64,000 bases of DNA from NCBI GenBank assembly GCA_016792805.1, contig JAEUHX010000076.1, positions 111,819-175,818 on the forward strand, written 5' to 3'. Below, piece by piece: positions 1 through 8,661 of this stretch. A program made the position numbers and the translations under genes. The stretch comes from Planctomycetota bacterium. Its GTDB lineage: Bacteria > Planctomycetota > UBA1135 > JACQFD01. How positions within the stretch are numbered: the stretch's first letter is position 1; each line of letters begins with the position of its first letter. The notes under the pieces are model-generated. The model saw only the letters and a list, made by a program, of their open reading frames with translations. It did not search any database and had not been told where the DNA came from.

Positions 1-1
1 C

Positions 2-1054
2 CTCTGGTCGGTCCAGCCTGGAAATGTGCTGGCTCCGTCTCAGACGCTCATCGTCCCCTGGACCACCGGCGCACGCGCGCTCGTGGCCGACGTGAATGGC
101 GATCGCAAACCCGATGTGATCGCGGGCACGGGACCGGCTGGCGAGGGGGCGGTCTTTTCTGGGCGCGGTGGGTCCGTCTCGATGTCGGGGGAGCCGATCT
201 CATTCCAAACTCTCGGCACCCTCGGCGTACCGGTGGCCGCCGCCGATCTCGACGGCGATTTTATTGATGACGTGCTCTCGGTCGGGCCGATCGTAACAGT
301 TCGCTACGGGGCGCTGGGGGGGCTCCCGCCGGCCGTTGGTGGTTTCGCGCCGGCGCTCAATCTCCTCTCGCGAGCGCCGCGGGCAGCGGATTTCGACCGG
401 GACGGCTACCTCGAGTGTGCCCTCTCGACGGCCGACGGGCGGTTTGCCGTCGTCGGTGCTGGGAAAAGTAAGAGCACACACCTCATAGGCACTTATTTCG
501 CCGGCAGATTCGTACAGATTCTCGACGCCGTGGCGATCGACGCCGACGAGGACGGCCGCGCGGAACTGCTTGGATCGTCGCAGGCGCTTCAAGCAATCTA
601 CCGACTCGCGCCGGTTCGTCGCGGACCGGGCCAGCCATCGCCGTTCGGCACCGGAACTCCGAGCTGTTTCGGGCACGTCGGGCTTTTTATGAATTCCGAG
701 GCGAAAGCCGGAAGTATAGATTTCGCGTTCACTGTGACCCAGGCGCCCCGCGAGGCGCTCGGAGCCGTCTACGTCTCGCCGCAGCCCGTCGCCCAGGGCG
801 TCGATCCGTTTGGATTGGGCGCTCTGCTCCACCTCGATTTCACACTTCCGACGCTCATGCAGGCCGAGCTGCGCACCGATGCCGGCGGCACCGGCACGGC
901 GCCCGTGCGCATTCCGAACCAGCCATCGATCATCGGGACGAAGCTCTTCGCGCAGGCCGTTCTGCTGGAGCGCACCCCGGCGCCGTTCGAATGCAGCCCG
1001 TCGCCCTATGGGGTGGTCACCTCCCGCGGGCTCACATTCGCAACGGTCCCGTAG
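2..1054 (+). CDS. FG-GAP/VCBS-repeat surface protein, 5'-truncated by the window edge
   Basis: The reading frame is open from base 2, so the gene begins outside the window and only its last ~350 residues are seen. They contain aspartate-rich calcium-loop motifs typical of FG-GAP/VCBS beta-propeller repeats (DVNGDRKPDV, DLDGDFIDDV, DFDRDGYLEC, DADEDGRAEL). The last ~140 residues, starting at PFGTGTPSC, form a separate module that recurs at the end of the FG-GAP protein at 17331-19952. FG-GAP proteins are usually exported and bind ligands or matrix; the C-terminal module may be a surface-retention or sorting domain, which is inference. Ends in TAG 34 bases before the next gene. Confidence 0.8.
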   Translation, partial: LWSVQPGNVLAPSQTLIVPWTTGARALVADVNGDRKPDVIAGTGPAGEGAVFSGRGGSVSMSGEPISFQTLGTLGVPVAAADLDGDFIDDVLSVGPIVTVRYGALGGLPPAVGGFAPALNLLSRAPRAADFDRDGYLECALSTADGRFAVVGAGKSKSTHLIGTYFAGRFVQILDAVAIDADEDGRAELLGSSQALQAIYRLAPVRRGPGQPSPFGTGTPSCFGHVGLFMNSEAKAGSIDFAFTVTQAPREALGAVYVSPQPVAQGVDPFGLGALLHLDFTLPTLMQAELRTDAGGTGTAPVRIPNQPSIIGTKLFAQAVLLERTPAPFECSPSPYGVVTSRGLTFATVP

Positions 1055-1087
1055 CGCCAGCGTCGGCCGCTCTGGCAATCTGAAGGC

Positions 1088-2575
1088 GTGGATTCCTCCG
1101 CGCCGCTGCTTTTCGATCCGCTGGACCTCACGGCGGGCGGCGCATGCCTGCGGCTTCGGAACCGTATCGTGCTTCCCGCGATGGTGACACGGCTCTCCGG
1201 AGAAGACGGATTGGTGAACGGCGCGATTCGTGATCGTTACATCCGGTTCGCGCAGGGGGAGCCCGGGATGATCGTGATCGAGGCGATGGCGGTGCACGCG
1301 AGCAAGTCGGGGCCGCTGCTCCGCATCAGCGACGACTCGTTCGTTCCCGGGCTCGCGGATCTGGCGAAGCGCATGCACGACGTGTCGGAGTCGAAGGTCG
1401 CGCCACAGATCATTCACTTTCTGAAGATCTCGCGCAGCGGCTGGCGGCAGAAAGTTGCGGATCTCACAAAAAAGGACATCGTCGATATCCGCGAGGCTTA
1501 CGCGCGCGCAGCGGAGCGGGCGCGGCGGGCCGGCTTCGACGCCGTGGAGCTGCACATGGCCCACGCGTACACGCTCTCGTCGTTTCTTTCGCGGCGCAAT
1601 TTGCGCCCCGATGAGTACGGCCGAACGCTCGAGAATCGCCTGCGCTTGCCCTCGGAAGTGCTCTCCGCGGTGCGTGCAGCCGTGGGCGACGACTTCCCCG
1701 TGGGAATCCGCTTCCTTGCGGAAGAGTGCATCAAAGACGGCGCGACCACGGAGGAGACGCGCTGGACTGCGCTTCGTTTTGCACAATTAGGAGCGGCTTG
1801 GCTCTCTCTCAGCAACGGCGGAAAGTTCGAAGATGCGGTGCACAAGCCGGGCGAGCCGCTGTATCCCTACACGGGATACAGCGGCGACCGCTGCATGCCC
1901 GGACGGAATTATCCCGACGGCGCAAATCTGCCGAGCGCCGCGGCGATCCGCGCATTTATACGATCTCAGGGATTCACGGTGCCCATCGTAGCGACGGGAA
2001 AGATCCATACCCAGGAGTTGGCGGAGTCGGTGCTCCGCGACCGGTCGGCCGACCTTGTCGGCATGGCCCGTCCGCTGCTGGCCGATCCCGATCTGCCGCG
2101 GAAGTGGAAGAATGGCGATCACGATCGCGTCGTCGGATGTGTGTATTCGAACGTATGCAAGAGTCTCGACGAGAGCTTCCAAGAGGTACGATGCTACTTG
2201 TGGCCCAAAGGCGCACTTCATGCTCCGAGATCGAGCGACCGGACTCCACCGCGCTGGCCCGCGGCCGGCGCGGCGCCCCGCGCGGAGATTGTGCGCGGGC
2301 GCGTGGAGCTCGCCTGGAACGCAGCCGAGGATTCTGAAGGGGTCTACGGCTATGACGTCGAGCGCGCCGCCGGTGCGGGGGCCTTCGAGCGGATCTACGC
2401 GGTGAAATCGCCCCGCTTCCACGACGAGTCGGCGGCGGCGGGCGTTTGCTATTGGTATCGTGTTCGCGCCTACGATTTTGCGGGCAACCGGTCTCCCTAC
2501 TCGCCGGAGGTCTCCGCCGAGATTCCCGATCTTCCCTTGGGCGGCGCGGCCCATCGCGCTGCCTCCACGACATGA
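1088..2575 (+). CDS. Old Yellow Enzyme family NADH:flavin oxidoreductase with C-terminal fibronectin-III-like domain
   Basis: Residues ~5-375 match the FMN-binding TIM barrel of the OYE/NADH:flavin oxidoreductase family: an N-terminal LRNRIVLPAM strand, ELHMAHAYTLSSFLSRRNLR, and a late TGKIHTQELAESVL/DLVGMARPLLADPDL phosphate-binding region. A cysteine set (GCVYSNVC, then VRC) lies where 2,4-dienoyl-CoA reductases hold an iron-sulfur cluster, but its spacing is not canonical. Residues ~398-483 resemble a fibronectin type III fold (VELAWNAAEDSEGVYGYDVE, YWYRVRAYDFAGNRSPYSP). Such a fusion is unusual for a flavoenzyme. GTG start at 1088 is chosen because the barrel begins at once after it. The stop overlaps the ATG of the next gene (ATGA). 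Substrate unknown. Confidence 0.85.
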   Translation: MDSSAPLLFDPLDLTAGGACLRLRNRIVLPAMVTRLSGEDGLVNGAIRDRYIRFAQGEPGMIVIEAMAVHASKSGPLLRISDDSFVPGLADLAKRMHDVSESKVAPQIIHFLKISRSGWRQKVADLTKKDIVDIREAYARAAERARRAGFDAVELHMAHAYTLSSFLSRRNLRPDEYGRTLENRLRLPSEVLSAVRAAVGDDFPVGIRFLAEECIKDGATTEETRWTALRFAQLGAAWLSLSNGGKFEDAVHKPGEPLYPYTGYSGDRCMPGRNYPDGANLPSAAAIRAFIRSQGFTVPIVATGKIHTQELAESVLRDRSADLVGMARPLLADPDLPRKWKNGDHDRVVGCVYSNVCKSLDESFQEVRCYLWPKGALHAPRSSDRTPPRWPAAGAAPRAEIVRGRVELAWNAAEDSEGVYGYDVERAAGAGAFERIYAVKSPRFHDESAAAGVCYWYRVRAYDFAGNRSPYSPEVSAEIPDLPLGGAAHRAASTT

Positions 2576-3192
2576 AGTGCACTTCGGCTGCTTGGATCGC
2601 TGTGCTGCCCGGCGTGCTCGCCGCAGGGCTGCTTTCCGGATGTTCGGCTGCGCCGGAAGGCCCCACAAAAAAGATCTTTGAGCTTCGCGGCATCCCCGGA
2701 TCGACGAGCTTCGAGACTCTCGCCACGTTCGAGCGCTCCGATCTGTGGGTCAAGGCCCGGGCGGAGCTGCGCAGCGATACGCCCGAGGTGGAGGTGGAGC
2801 TTCACAATGCCGGCCCGGGGCGGATTACAGTTCCGGCTGGCTCCGTTCGCGTGCGCGATCAGGAGAGCACAAAAGAGTGCGCCGCGGCACTGCAGGACGA
2901 GAAAGGAGACGAGGTGCTGTCCCTCGTGCTGCTGGCGCACGATCGCCGCAAGCTCAAAATTCGCGCCGCCGACGAGTCGAGATTCGGCTGGGAGCCGTTC
3001 CTTGTGGTATTTCGCGGGCTGCGTGACGACCGCGGAGACGGGGGATTCGACTTCGAACTCTCCGTGCGCGTGCCTCCGGAAGCGGATCCCGAGCAGAAGC
3101 CTCCGCAGATGCCTGAGGAGAAGGCGAAGGAGGCGCGCAGGCCGCTCTACGAGGAGCTTCGAAAGCCGGGTGAGCAGCCCAAGGGCAAATAG
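2572..3192 (+). CDS. Predicted lipoprotein of unknown function
   Basis: The protein has 206 residues from ATG 2572, which overlaps the upstream TGA in an ATGA arrangement that suggests translational coupling to the flavin oxidoreductase. Its N-terminus is a lipoprotein signal (MKCTSAAWIAVLPGVLAAG followed by LLSGC, with Cys as the lipidated residue). The remainder looks like an all-beta domain (LWVKARAELRSDTPEVEVEL, GRITVPAGSVRVRD) resembling small periplasmic YcfL-like folds, and ends in a charged tail rich in Glu, Lys and Pro. A longer frame opens at 2446 but would put the signal peptide inside the protein. No enzymatic motif is visible. Confidence 0.75.
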   Translation: MKCTSAAWIAVLPGVLAAGLLSGCSAAPEGPTKKIFELRGIPGSTSFETLATFERSDLWVKARAELRSDTPEVEVELHNAGPGRITVPAGSVRVRDQESTKECAAALQDEKGDEVLSLVLLAHDRRKLKIRAADESRFGWEPFLVVFRGLRDDRGDGGFDFELSVRVPPEADPEQKPPQMPEEKAKEARRPLYEELRKPGEQPKGK

Positions 3193-3215
3193 GTCCGGCA
3201 TCCGAGCGCGCCCCG

Positions 3216-4448
3216 ATGCCGTACGATCTCGCCCCCATGTCGAGCGACCCTCTGCTGAGCTGGCGACCGCTGTTCCCGATCGCCGAGACGACGACCTACC
3301 TCGTCTCCCATTCCCTCGGTGCGATGCCGCGGACGGTGTACGACCGCATGCGCGAGTTCGCAGATACATGGGCGACGCGCGGCGTGCGCGCCTGGTCGGA
3401 GGGGTGGTGGTCGATGCCGGTCGACGTGGGCAACGTCCTGGCGCGCGTGCTCGACGCCCCGGCCGGATCGGTGGTGATGCACCAAAACGTCTCGGTGATC
3501 GAGTCGCTGATCGCGAGCTCGCTCGAGTTCAAGGCGCCGCGCAACCGTGTGGTTTATAGTGATCTCAATTTTCCGACGGTGATGTACGTCTGGGAGGCGC
3601 AGCGCAGGCACGGTGCCGAGATCGTCACGGTCAAGAGCCGAGACGGGATGACGGTCGAGCTGGAAGACATGCTGAAGGCGATTGATGAGCGCACGCTCGT
3701 GGTTCCGATCTCGCATGTGCTCTTCAAGTCGTCGTTCTTGCAGGACGCGGCGGCAATTGTGAAGCGCGCCCACGAAGTCGGCGCGATGGTGATTCTTGAT
3801 TGTTACCAATCGACGGGGACGGTGCCGTTCTCGGTTCGGGAGCTGAACGTCGACATGGTGGTCGGCGGATCGGTAAAGTGGCTTTGCGGCGGCCCCGGCG
3901 CTGGGTATCTGTATGTCCGTCCCGACCTGATGGGTCGATTCGAACCGGCCATCACGGGATGGGCGGCCCACGCGGCTCCCTTCGCATTCGAACCCGGTCC
4001 GATTCGGTACGCGGGAGATATTCGCCGATTTTTGCACGGCTCGCCGGGAGTGCCGGCGCTCTACGCGGCGCGCGCCGGTTACGAGATTATTGCAGAAGTG
4101 GGCGTGAAGGCGATCCGCGAGAAGAGCCTGCGGCTGACGCAGTGGCTCATCGGCGCGGCGGAGGAGCAGGGCTGGAGAGTGACGTCGCCGAAGGAGCCGT
4201 CGCGCCGCGGCGGCACGATTACAGTGGCATTCGACGACCCGCTGGACCCGAAGACGATCGGGCCCGCGATGGCCGCGGAGCTGCAGCGCCGGGAGGTGCT
4301 CGTGGATCATCGTCCCGGCGCCGGTGTGCGCGTGTCGCCGCATTTGTATACAACTCAGGGCGACCTGGAGCGTTTTATTGCCGAGGCCCGCAGTATCCTC
4401 GAGACGAAAGCTTACAAAACTCACCTCGGCGCGAAGATCGCTCATTAG
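3216..4448 (+). CDS. Class V aminotransferase / kynureninase-like PLP enzyme
   Basis: The 410-residue protein has the fold-type I PLP pattern of the class V aminotransferase/kynureninase group: MHQNVSVIESLIAS in the cofactor-phosphate region, VILDCYQSTGTVPF with the pyridine-binding Asp, and GGSVKWLCGGPGAGYLYV with the Schiff-base lysine at about residue 221. Kynureninases have a similar K-x-L-x-G-G-P-G sequence after the lysine, and the length fits (~410). No other kynurenine-pathway gene is nearby, so substrate and reaction (hydrolysis, transamination or C-S lyase) cannot be fixed. An alternative ATG lies seven codons downstream. Confidence 0.85.
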   Translation: MPYDLAPMSSDPLLSWRPLFPIAETTTYLVSHSLGAMPRTVYDRMREFADTWATRGVRAWSEGWWSMPVDVGNVLARVLDAPAGSVVMHQNVSVIESLIASSLEFKAPRNRVVYSDLNFPTVMYVWEAQRRHGAEIVTVKSRDGMTVELEDMLKAIDERTLVVPISHVLFKSSFLQDAAAIVKRAHEVGAMVILDCYQSTGTVPFSVRELNVDMVVGGSVKWLCGGPGAGYLYVRPDLMGRFEPAITGWAAHAAPFAFEPGPIRYAGDIRRFLHGSPGVPALYAARAGYEIIAEVGVKAIREKSLRLTQWLIGAAEEQGWRVTSPKEPSRRGGTITVAFDDPLDPKTIGPAMAAELQRREVLVDHRPGAGVRVSPHLYTTQGDLERFIAEARSILETKAYKTHLGAKIAH

Positions 4449-4533
4449 GGCGCAGGCACTCGACGGGAGAGCTGCGGGATCGAGGGGCGGCAGGCGAGGC
4501 TCGGCGCGTGAGGGCAACACCTCTATAGTGGGT

Positions 4534-4583
4534 AAGTGGGGTCGGCGCGTGCGCCGACCGGTGTGAGCGCGCGTGCGCGCTCG
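4534..4583. repeat. Double-hairpin repeat, copy 1
   Basis: AAGTGGG leads into a stem GGTCGGCGC/GCGCCGACC with a GT loop, followed by GGT and a second palindrome GAGCGCGCGTGCGCGCTC. Copy 2 at 4991-5042 keeps the layout with different bases, and 39171-39205 carries a partial copy. Confidence 0.6.
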
Positions 4584-4606
4584 ACTGCTGACTTGCGAAT
4601 CGGGAA

Positions 4607-4772
4607 GAATGGGGCGTGGTCAGTCTTGGCGCGGCAGCGAACAGTCCTCGCTGCTCGGCGGACCAATGGCTGCGCAGAATCCGACCGGCGCTTCGCGCCA
4701 GTCGGATTCTGCGCGCGCCATGGCCTCGCGTCTGCGGAACTCGCCGCGCCAAGACCGACCCACGCCCCATTC
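4607..4772. repeat. Large imperfect palindrome (~166 bp)
   Basis: Left arm 4607-4635 (GAATGGGGCGTGG...CTTGGCGCGGC) pairs with right arm 4743-4772 with only an insertion and a mismatch. A second stem at the centre pairs GCAGAATCCGAC (from 4674) with GTCGGATTCTGC (to 4712). Between them, CCAATGG pairs approximately with CCATGG. The whole could fold as one long hairpin, like a MITE or a structured RNA. No flanking target duplication is obvious. Confidence 0.65.
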
Positions 4773-4990
4773 CTAGTCGTCGCGCATCTGTGAAGGTGGG
4801 CGAGGGTGCGACCTGGTGCAACAATATCCTAACAGATTCCTTCGATCCGGCCGTAGGGCGCGGGCATCGCCCGCGACGATGCGCGCGCGCTTGCGCGCGC
4901 GGATGACGAAGCCCGCCTTCGACGGTTCGTCATCGCGCGGGGCAATCACCGCGCCATGGTTCAGCGCGTGCGAGATCCACAGAAACTGAG

Positions 4991-5042
4991 AAGTGGGGTT
5001 GGTGCGTGCGCCAACCGGTTTCGAGGGGGCGAGGCCCCGAGG
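4991..5042. repeat. Double-hairpin repeat, copy 2
   Basis: AAGTGGG, then stem GGTTGGTGC/GCGCCAACC, GGT, then a second palindrome CGAGGGGG...CCCCG. Relative to copy 1 the first stem differs by C-to-T paired with G-to-A plus one G-T wobble, which preserves pairing. The second stem has different bases but is still palindromic. Confidence 0.55.
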
Positions 5043-5236
5043 AGTCTCAGATTGCTCGGCGATGTCGACCCGGGCATTCGTGCCCTCGGATGAAGAGGCC
5101 GGCTGCCGCTCGAAGCGTGCTCGTGAGCCGTTGCCGCGCTGCGGCACGCGGCCGACCTCCGGCGCCTGTGGCCCAACCGGAGGCGCCCTGTCCGGGACAT
5201 TTGCCGTCGGTTGGGTCCACGGGGCACAATGGCGCC

Positions 5237-6250
5237 ATGGCGAACTTCACTTCTGCTGGCTCGAGGCTCCTTGGGTTGCTCTTCTGCGGCGTGGTCGGTG
5301 CCGCCTGCGCAGCGTCGCGCTCGGCGTTGTCCGATGTGTCGCCCGAAGCCGTGCCTGCCGATGCGGAGACTCTCTCGTTCCTCGGCGAGCCGCTGCGGCG
5401 GCTGCCGCTCGCGCCCGACGTGCGCACTCGGCGCGAGGACCTCATCGCGAATCGAAAGAAGGTTTGTGAGGCTTGCCCAGAGGTCGCGTTGACGTTCATT
5501 GCGTGGGGGCGAGCCCTCAGCACCGCGCATCGATATCGGGAGGCCGTCGATGTGTTCACAAAAGGCCTGGAACGTCACACGGATGACGTGAAGCTGTTGC
5601 GCTTCCGCGGGCACCGATGGATCACGCTCCGCCGTCCGAATCAGGCGCTCGTAGACCTTACACGCGCCGCCGAACTCGCGCAGACCCAACGGGATGAGCC
5701 CGAGGAGGACGCCGAGCCGCAGCCGGGCAAGGCGCCGACCGCGACCATTCACCACAATATCTATTATCACCTCGGTCTCGCGCGCTATCTACGCGGCGAA
5801 TTCGACGAGGCAGCACGGGCGTTCAAAGAGTCGCTGCGGCTCGCGCGCACCAACGAAGCCATCAGCGGTTCCAGCTATTGGACTGCGAATGCACTTTTGC
5901 GCGCGGGGCGCAAGGACGAGGCGCTTGCCATCGTGAAGCCCGTCGACGCCAAGTGGAGACTCACAGAAGGACAGGGATACCGCGATTTGTGCCTTGTCTA
6001 TCGCGGTGATCTCAAGGCGGAGGATCTCCTTTCGCGCACGCCACGGTCTGCAGAAAGTTACGACTTTCCCACGGTGGGGAATGGGATCGCCGCCTACTAC
6101 CTAGCGAGCGGGCGCGAGAGCGACGCCCTCGCGCTTTGGCGTGAGTGCGCGGCTCACCCGTTCTGGCCGGCGTTCGGACGCATCGTCGCCGAGGCCGAGC
6201 TGGCGCGCGCAGCTCAGAGCAAGGCGTCGGCCCTCTCCGTGAAATATTGA
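5237..6250 (+). CDS. Exported tetratricopeptide-repeat protein
   Basis: The 337-residue protein starts at ATG 5237, placed so that a hydrophobic export signal (SRLLGLLFCGVVGAACAAS) is N-terminal; the open frame extends upstream to 5006 without coding character. Residues ~90-260 contain TPR-like helix pairs: ALSTAHRYREAVDVFTKGLE, then HLGLARYLRGEFDEAARAFK, then ANALLRAGRKDEALAIVKP. TPR arrays mediate protein contacts. The cysteine in GAAC is a poor lipobox, so lipidation is uncertain. No partner gene is evident; it stands alone between two gene-poor regions. Confidence 0.8.
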   Translation: MANFTSAGSRLLGLLFCGVVGAACAASRSALSDVSPEAVPADAETLSFLGEPLRRLPLAPDVRTRREDLIANRKKVCEACPEVALTFIAWGRALSTAHRYREAVDVFTKGLERHTDDVKLLRFRGHRWITLRRPNQALVDLTRAAELAQTQRDEPEEDAEPQPGKAPTATIHHNIYYHLGLARYLRGEFDEAARAFKESLRLARTNEAISGSSYWTANALLRAGRKDEALAIVKPVDAKWRLTEGQGYRDLCLVYRGDLKAEDLLSRTPRSAESYDFPTVGNGIAAYYLASGRESDALALWRECAAHPFWPAFGRIVAEAELARAAQSKASALSVKY

Positions 6251-6484
6251 TGTCGCGGGACGGGTAGCGCGATTCTGGGCCCTCTTCCCTCGTCGAGAGT
6301 CCATTGCGCGCTCTGCCGAGGGTTCCGGCGCCAAACGGCCGCTCCGCGCTCAGGCTTGCCGACGGTTTTGTACCGGAACGCTTCCCACTTCGTTCATGGG
6401 GCGCCCAGGCATTGTGCAGCCCGAGCTGTTGTCTTTCCGCTCTCAGCCACAGCGTCCGCGCTGGCTACGTTGGCTCCTCCCCTG

Positions 6485-6885
6485 AGCCACGGGCCGAGCT
6501 CCGGCACCGGAATCGTGGCGGGCGCCTTCAATTGTGACGCCTCGCCGAATGTCGCCTCCACTTCGGGAAACTTCGGGAATATTTTTGTGGGATTCGGGCG
6601 GCGGTGACGGCTCGCTTGGGCCGATTGCTGCGTGCGCGATCAGGGGGTCACGCGTCGGAAGGAACTCTGAGCGGCGACGGATTTGTGGGTCTCGCTCTCG
6701 GCCGCGTATTCATGGATATGGTGAGCTCCGCCATCAATAGTGGAGCGGGCGGATTCACTTCTGTTGGGACAGCCCTTCTCGGGATCGGCGAGATCGAAAC
6801 ACTACGCAGCGTTCGTGTCTCCGACACCAACGGGGCTGGCTCGCCCGACGCTGCCGCGCTGCTCACCCATGGATCCCTCGGCTCC
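6485..6885 (+). pseudogene. Frameshifted remnant of an FG-GAP repeat protein
   Basis: Three reading frames together give a decayed FG-GAP pattern. Frame 2 reads GIVAGAFNCDASPNV and GNIFVGFG around 6500-6600. Frame 3 continues with GGDGSLGP at about 6594-6620. Frame 1 carries VRVSDTNGAGSPDAAALL and THGSLG at about 6815-6880. These match the usual AVGDFNGDGxPDLAV and LGNGDGSFGP pattern with missing key aspartates and at least two frameshifts. The similarity stops just before the inverted-repeat element at 6911. Intact relatives are at 2-1054 and 17331-19952. Confidence 0.5.
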
Positions 6886-6910
6886 CACCTCAAGGCGGGT
6901 CGGGAAGTGG

Positions 6911-6986
6911 AGGACGTTCCAAGAGTGCTCCGCGAAGCGACCGCGACGAGGCTCGCGCTCACCTCGGATGACTTCTGAAATGTCCT
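6911..6986 (-). repeat. Inverted-repeat intergenic element, short copy
   Basis: Ends are AGGACGTTCCAAGAG (6911-6925) and, on the opposite strand, AGGACATTTCAGAAG (6972-6986). On the minus strand the interior starts GTCATCCGAGGT and continues GCCTCGTCGC, as in the longer element at 34037-34217. It is a shortened, inverted copy of that element. Confidence 0.55.
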
Positions 6987-7132
6987 CCGGGCGCCGCCTC
7001 CAGCAGAAGGAACAGTATTTCCATAGCGACGCCGAGGAGCACCGAGATCGATGCGACGCGCAGGAACGCCGGTGCGAGCCCTTCGAGACGGGCAACTAGA
7101 GACAATTCGGACTCGGCGGCGGCGGGGAGCAT
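6959..7132 (-). CDS. Possible truncated membrane peptide
   Basis: A 57-codon frame on the minus strand starts with ATG at 7132 and encodes one strongly hydrophobic segment (ASISVLLGVAMEILFLLLEA). Its last codons (GGHFRSHPR) come from the inverted-repeat element, which supplies the stop. It may be the broken end of a membrane protein interrupted by the element, or chance. No ribosome-binding site is clear. Confidence 0.2.
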   Translation of the reverse strand: MLPAAAESELSLVARLEGLAPAFLRVASISVLLGVAMEILFLLLEAAPGGHFRSHPR

Positions 7133-7198
7133 GCTCCTCGGAACGCGAGCGCATCCTGTTCCCGCCGATGCTCAAGATTCTCGCGGCACTGCGCGCCG

Positions 7199-8599
7199 CT
7201 ATTTCTCCAGCTCCGCGATCTCGCGGTGACCGCGCCAATAGAGGAGGTTCAGCTCGGGGCCGAAAATCGTGCGCGTCGAACAGGTGCCGTTCTGTTCGAT
7301 CACGAGCAGCAGCCAGCGGGAGCGCAGGGCCGGCGGCAGCGTCGCGCCGAGGAAATCGCCCGTGAGGTCGAAACGACCATCCTTCCCGGTTGTGACTTCC
7401 ACAAAAGGGACCGCGTCGCGTGCAACGCTGTGCAGGCGCTCAAATCCGCCCTCCGCCGTACGCTTCGCCCGCGATCTGTAAACGCGCACGCGCGCCGCCG
7501 CTGCCGGCTGCCCGTTCTTGTCGCGAAGGCGAATACGAAGCGTCTTTGGCAGGTCGCGCCACTCGTGGCCGAATGGCTGGGTTGGATCGTCGCTGAACCC
7601 GACGCGCGCGACTCCGCGCTTCCTCTCCATGACGGCTGCGGCGTATTCGCTCCAGCGCAGCGGCAAAAAGTGATCATTCATCGTGCAGGTTCGAAGGTCT
7701 TCGGGCGGATCCGGGGCGACCGCGAGCATCGCTCCGTCGGGACCCGTCAGCTCGACCGCACCCGGCTCGATGGCGAGAGCATAGAGATCCGGCACGCCGC
7801 GGAAATGGCCGAGTTCATGAAAAAGTGCATTTCGCGCCGCGCGGCTTGAGATCCCTTTGTCACCGATCTTGAAATTGTGGCCTATCGAATATTGTGGTAA
7901 ATGAAACCCGCCGACCGGTCCGCCCTCATCGATGGCGACCAACACGTCGGCATCGGGATGGCTCTCAAACTCCGGCGGCGTCGGCGCCGCTTCCGTACGC
8001 GCAAAGGTCGCAGCGCCGTCGATGCGAAAGCGCTCGCCGATCCCCTGCGGCGCCAGATCGCGGTAGCGGGCAGCCTCATAGGAGGCGTGGAGCGCGGTGA
8101 GCTCTCCTTGGAGCCAGCGCGTGGGCGATCCGAAGGCCGCCTCGAGCTGGGCCTCCGTCCTCGATTCCCACAGCACGCGCACGCGCTGCGCATCGGTGGC
8201 GAACGAGTTCCACTCCCCGAGCTCCGGCAGTTCGAACCGAATCTCGTGTCGCCCGCTGAGCTCGGCCCAGCTCCAGCGCAGCTCGGCGGCGCCACCCGCG
8301 GCCATCGATGGCGTCCACCCTTGGTGGATCTCCTTGCCGTCGAACCGCCACGCGAAGCGCGTTGGAGGCGCCACCGCCCCTACGGTGTTGCGCAGGTGGG
8401 CGACCCCGGTGCGGACCGTTCCTTCCGGCGCCACCGGCCGGTCGCCCACTTTCTCAACCCGTTGCCTTGGAAGGACTTCGATCCACTCAATCACGAGGCC
8501 GCGGTGGCTCGCCGCGAGCTGCGGCGCATCCAGGCATGGTGGGGGCAGGCCGAGGGCGAGGTTGGGGAGAGCCGCCAGAAGGGCGCGCACGAGGAGCAT
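7199..8599 (-). CDS. Secreted zinc metalloprotease-like protein
   Basis: The start is set at ATG 8599, which gives 466 residues with a signal peptide (MLLVRALLAALPNLALG). Around residues 255-268 is FHELGHFRGVPDLY, an HExxH zinc motif with a following Asp in a metzincin-like position (HExxHxxxxxD). Residues ~345-430 look like a carboxypeptidase-regulatory-type beta sandwich (KTLRIRLRDKNGQP, GKDGRFDLTGDFLG). The N-terminal 150 residues include a 'CARDB/transglutaminase-like' beta region (APPTRFAWRFDGKEI). The family is not recognised precisely. It is divergently oriented to the aminopeptidase gene, with 62 bp between starts. Confidence 0.7.
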   Translation of the reverse strand: MLLVRALLAALPNLALGLPPPCLDAPQLAASHRGLVIEWIEVLPRQRVEKVGDRPVAPEGTVRTGVAHLRNTVGAVAPPTRFAWRFDGKEIHQGWTPSMAAGGAAELRWSWAELSGRHEIRFELPELGEWNSFATDAQRVRVLWESRTEAQLEAAFGSPTRWLQGELTALHASYEAARYRDLAPQGIGERFRIDGAATFARTEAAPTPPEFESHPDADVLVAIDEGGPVGGFHLPQYSIGHNFKIGDKGISSRAARNALFHELGHFRGVPDLYALAIEPGAVELTGPDGAMLAVAPDPPEDLRTCTMNDHFLPLRWSEYAAAVMERKRGVARVGFSDDPTQPFGHEWRDLPKTLRIRLRDKNGQPAAAARVRVYRSRAKRTAEGGFERLHSVARDAVPFVEVTTGKDGRFDLTGDFLGATLPPALRSRWLLLVIEQNGTCSTRTIFGPELNLLYWRGHREIAELEK

Positions 8600-8661
8600 G
8601 GGGATAGCATGGCGCGCCGAGGCAGGGCGCGCGAGCGCCGCGGACCTCGTACTTGGAGCCC

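Larger units (their letters stand above)
4449..5236. repeat. Gene-free region packed with inverted repeats
   Basis: This 788-bp stretch has no convincing coding frame. It holds two related hairpin elements (4534-4583 and 4991-5042), one large palindrome (4607-4772), and smaller palindromes in the (GC)-rich 4856-4960 part, for example ATGACGAA paired with TTCGTCAT. Short frames here are by-products of the palindromes. Possible roles are folded RNAs, transposon relics or a bidirectional transcription barrier. Confidence 0.6.

Noticed and set aside
200..1786. Long minus-strand frame over the FG-GAP and OYE genes
   Set aside because: It is antisense to well-supported genes, Arg/His-rich without domains, and lacks a ribosome site.
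2446..2571. Upstream extension of the lipoprotein frame
   Set aside because: It overlaps the OYE gene and would bury the lipoprotein signal; the ATG at 2572 fits the signal peptide.
3147..4520. Minus-strand 457-codon frame over the PLP-enzyme gene
   Set aside because: Arg/His-rich mirror of the real gene with no motif.
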